The position numbers were made by a program, and so were the translations under genes. Shown one piece after another: positions 62,229-64,000 of a stretch of 64,000 bases of DNA; position 1 is the stretch's first letter; the number at the start of each line of letters is the position of its first letter. The notes beneath the pieces were generated by a model that ran no database searches, was not told where the DNA came from, and saw nothing but the letters and a program-made list of their open reading frames with translations. The stretch is from Nitratidesulfovibrio termitidis HI1 (GTDB taxonomy: Bacteria > Desulfobacterota > Desulfovibrionia > Desulfovibrionales > Desulfovibrionaceae): contig NZ_KI632512.1 of the NCBI RefSeq assembly GCF_000504305.1, forward strand, positions 2,799,469 to 2,863,468, written 5' to 3'.

Positions 62229-63169
62229 TCCAGCCCCACCTTGGAAGGGTCGAGCCGCAGCTTGGAGAACAGTTCGCGGCAGGGGTCGTAGTCGCGGTCG
62301 GTGGTGGGGATGATGCCGCGCATGCCCGCGGCGGCCAGGATGCGCTCGTGCTCGGGATCGTTTTCCGAAAGCGCGAACAGGGCGCTGGCGATGCGCTGCA
62401 CGATGTCCGGGTCCAGCCCCTTGCGCGCGGCATAGACCCAGCTGGGGTATTCGCGGGTGTTGGCCACCACCTTCAGGGCGGAAAGGTCCACCTTGCCTTC
62501 CAGGATGCCCAGGGTGCCTTCGCGGATGGAGGCGATGTCGTAGCGGCCCGCGTACACGCCCAGCACGGCCTTTTCCTGCTTGCCGCCGGGGCCGGGGGCA
62601 AAGGCGATTTCGGCGAAGTCGCTTTCCGACAGGCCCTTGTCGCGAAAATGCCCCAGCACGAACAGATAGCCCCCGGCGGAATAGGGGTCCACGGCGATCC
62701 AGCGCTTGCCCTGGCAGTCCTGTTCGTTCTGGATGGCGGTGTTGTCGGCGCGGGCGATGATCTGCCCCCGGAAGGTGGCCCGGCCCGAGGGCTCGACGAT
62801 GCCCGCGAAGGCCCGCGCGCCGCTTTGCGCCAGCAGCACGTAGGTCATGGGGTTGGAGAAGGAGATGTCGATTTCGCCGCGCTCCACCATGCGGCGGTGC
62901 GCCTCGAAGGTGTCGGGAAACACCTGGCGGATGGCGAGGCCCGTGGCCTTTTGCAGGTATTCCACCAGGGCGCGGTGGCGCAGGTACGAGGTGGAGTGCG
63001 AATACTGCGGCAGATAGGCGTAGGTGATGGCGGGCACCGCTTCCGGGGCCTTCACCTCGGCCCGGCGGGTCATGTCCACCGGGGTCACGGGCTCGTTGTC
63101 CCACCACAACTGGACGGCGGCGGCAAAGACCATGACGAGGGCGGCTATGGCGAGAAAGCGTGTGCGCAC
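62225..63169 (-). CDS. PhnD-like periplasmic binding protein (kinase partner)
   Basis: 314 aa from GTG 63169 with CGGAGCC upstream. Signal anchor (FLAIAALVMVFAAAVQLWW) and a PhnD/TAXI-type binding domain: YAYLPQYSHSTSYLRHRALVEYLQKATGLAI, ERGEIDISFSNPMTYVLLAQ, AVDPYSAGGYLFVLGHF, GRYDIASIREGTLGILEG. The fold captures phosphonate, phosphite or similar anions. Its overlap with the kinase gene and the lack of ABC permease and ATPase genes indicate that it serves as an extracytoplasmic sensor for the kinase rather than a transporter part. Confidence 0.85.
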   Translation of the reverse strand: MRTRFLAIAALVMVFAAAVQLWWDNEPVTPVDMTRRAEVKAPEAVPAITYAYLPQYSHSTSYLRHRALVEYLQKATGLAIRQVFPDTFEAHRRMVERGEIDISFSNPMTYVLLAQSGARAFAGIVEPSGRATFRGQIIARADNTAIQNEQDCQGKRWIAVDPYSAGGYLFVLGHFRDKGLSESDFAEIAFAPGPGGKQEKAVLGVYAGRYDIASIREGTLGILEGKVDLSALKVVANTREYPSWVYAARKGLDPDIVQRIASALFALSENDPEHERILAAAGMRGIIPTTDRDYDPCRELFSKLRLDPSKVGLE

Positions 63170-63196
63170 CGTGCGGCTCCGGGAGGAAAAGGGGGC

Positions 63197-63862
63197 CTAG
63201 CCGCCCCGACCGTTCTGGGTGGCCCCGCTGGCCTGGCAGGCGGAATCATCGGCAGCGCCAGAAGGGGCAGGGCCGGAAGAGGCGGGGGCTTCGGAGGCCG
63301 CGTCGGGGATGGTGCCGGGTGGCGGCGTGGCGGCCCAGGCCTGCAGGCGGGTGAACCACCCTGTTCGGGACATGACGTTGGCATAGGTGATGCGCAACGG
63401 AATGTACAGAAGCAGGAACCAGAACACGATGGAGGGCTGCTGCCCGATGAGCGGGGCGTCCCACGGCAGTTCCGGCGTGGCCCCGGCAAAGCGCATGTCC
63501 ATCCAGGCCAGGGCGAAGGGCAGGGGAATGATGGACACGCAGAACATGGCCCCGCCCAGCGAGAAATAGTGGCCGAAGGCATCGTGGGCCTGGCTGTTGA
63601 CGGCCTTGTAGCTTTCCTTGTCACCGGCGCGCAGGGCCGCTTCCGATAATTTGTGATGATGCTCCATGCCGTGGCGCAACTCGGCCAGGCGGCGGCGGTT
63701 GATGCGCGTGGCGCACAGCGACAGCGCGCTGCCGAGGGCGATGCACCACAGGGCCAGCACGGCGGTGCCCAGCACGAAGCCGACCACGGCGTTGCCGGGC
63801 AGCCGGTAGGGCGCGATGAACAGGGGATCCAGCCAGGCGAGGGCGGCGTGCAGGGTATCCAT
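63197..63862 (-). CDS. Membrane protein with helical cytoplasmic loop
   Basis: 221 aa. Hydrophobic segments at about 24-47, 96-116 and 140-160. A charged helical stretch (TRINRRRLAELRHGMEHHHKLSEAALRAGDKESYKAVNSQAHDAFGHYF) joins the first and second, an arrangement like DUF106/EMC3-type Oxa1 relatives. The C-terminal 50 residues are Ala/Pro/Ser-rich. It starts the operon with the PhnD-like and kinase genes (27-bp gap). No firm family assignment. Confidence 0.6.
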   Translation of the reverse strand: MDTLHAALAWLDPLFIAPYRLPGNAVVGFVLGTAVLALWCIALGSALSLCATRINRRRLAELRHGMEHHHKLSEAALRAGDKESYKAVNSQAHDAFGHYFSLGGAMFCVSIIPLPFALAWMDMRFAGATPELPWDAPLIGQQPSIVFWFLLLYIPLRITYANVMSRTGWFTRLQAWAATPPPGTIPDAASEAPASSGPAPSGAADDSACQASGATQNGRGG

Positions 63863-63899
63863 GATGCGTCAGGTTGCCTTCGTTTTCGGGAAAAGGAAA

Positions 63900-63929
63900 G
63901 GGGGGCGGGACCGTGGCCCCGCCCCCCGG
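63900..63929 (-). terminator. Terminator of the partial gene at the window end
   Basis: G-rich GGGGGGCGGG (63900 on) pairs with CCCCGCCCCCC (to about 63928) around ACCGTGG; on the minus strand a TTTCCTTTTCCC tract follows. Confidence 0.65.
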
Positions 63930-63950
63930 CGAATGGCGGTGCAGTTTCGG

Positions 63951-64000
63951 CTAGCCGAAGATGCGGTAGTTGAAGAAGCCGCGCAGCACGTAGTCGATGC
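63951..64000 (-). CDS. C-terminal end of an unidentified gene
   Basis: The minus strand reads ..IDYVLRGFFNYRIFG then TAG at 63953-63951. Only 15 residues are in the window, too few for identification. It is followed by a terminator and lies upstream of the membrane-protein/PhnD/kinase operon. Confidence 0.6.
   Translation of the reverse strand, partial: IDYVLRGFFNYRIFG

Overview
The window is a GC-rich (roughly 65-70 %) bacterial chromosome segment that most resembles a sulfate-reducing Desulfovibrio/Nitratidesulfovibrio-type deltaproteobacterium. This is inferred from gene content and is not a database result. The supporting genes are a rubredoxin:oxygen oxidoreductase-type flavodiiron protein, an alanine dehydrogenase next to a TyrR-like sigma-54 activator, a Cys-rich HAMP histidine kinase with a PhnD-like sensor, and a probable UGA/selenocysteine gene. 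No rRNA, tRNA or CRISPR array was seen.

Layout. 1-7.3 kb is nitrogen metabolism: the end of a hotdog thioesterase, the sigma-54 activator, ald with a textbook -24/-12 promoter, a zinc phospholipase C-like protein with a lipoprotein, and the amt-glnK operon, also with a -24/-12 promoter. 7.7-16.1 kb is an RbbA-type ABC exporter (permease, double-ATPase/permease fusion, membrane fusion protein), divergent from its TetR regulator and an outer-membrane channel gene that carries a one-base frameshift. A 31-bp near-palindrome lies between the two arms. 16.3-17.7 kb holds a 58-aa membrane protein, a perfect 60-bp palindrome and a low-GC acyltransferase. 17.9-27.9 kb is an RND pump operon (MFP, RND, OMF, MarR) with a second TetR, a DUF169 protein, another MarR and a DksA/TraR zinc finger. 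28.4-32.0 kb carries a fused PlsC-GNAT acyltransferase (probable ornithine-lipid synthase), class I aldolase and DUF523. A 250-bp MITE-like element follows directly.

32.65-33.46 kb has no convincing gene. It does have an inverted-motif cluster, a -24/-12 promoter-like element, many strong hairpins and an intrinsic terminator, so it may be a sigma-54-driven structured RNA. 33.7-38.2 kb has a small membrane protein, a DsbA-like protein, azlCD and a divergent MocR regulator. 38.2-42.4 kb, bracketed by two near-identical terminator hairpins, is a tandem toxin-immunity locus. It contains a full-length lysozyme/chitosanase-like effector with its immunity gene, then a duplicated, start-less toxin tip with a second immunity gene. 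42.4-50 kb holds a metal-binding-like protein, a hydantoinase/oxoprolinase, CsaA, a methyltransferase with an in-frame UGA at the conserved Cys position, the flavodiiron protein and Hsp20. 50-55 kb has malate synthase G, a membrane protein and a DJ-1 family protein. 55.3-64 kb, all on the minus strand, is a probable signalling cluster: membrane protein, PhnD-like protein, histidine kinase, receiver protein, PEP-synthase-like protein and a dual-specificity phosphatase fused to a Cys-rich domain.

The best candidates for something new are the toxin-tip/immunity array, the in-frame UGA methyltransferase with a bSECIS-like hairpin, and the putative sigma-54 structured RNA.
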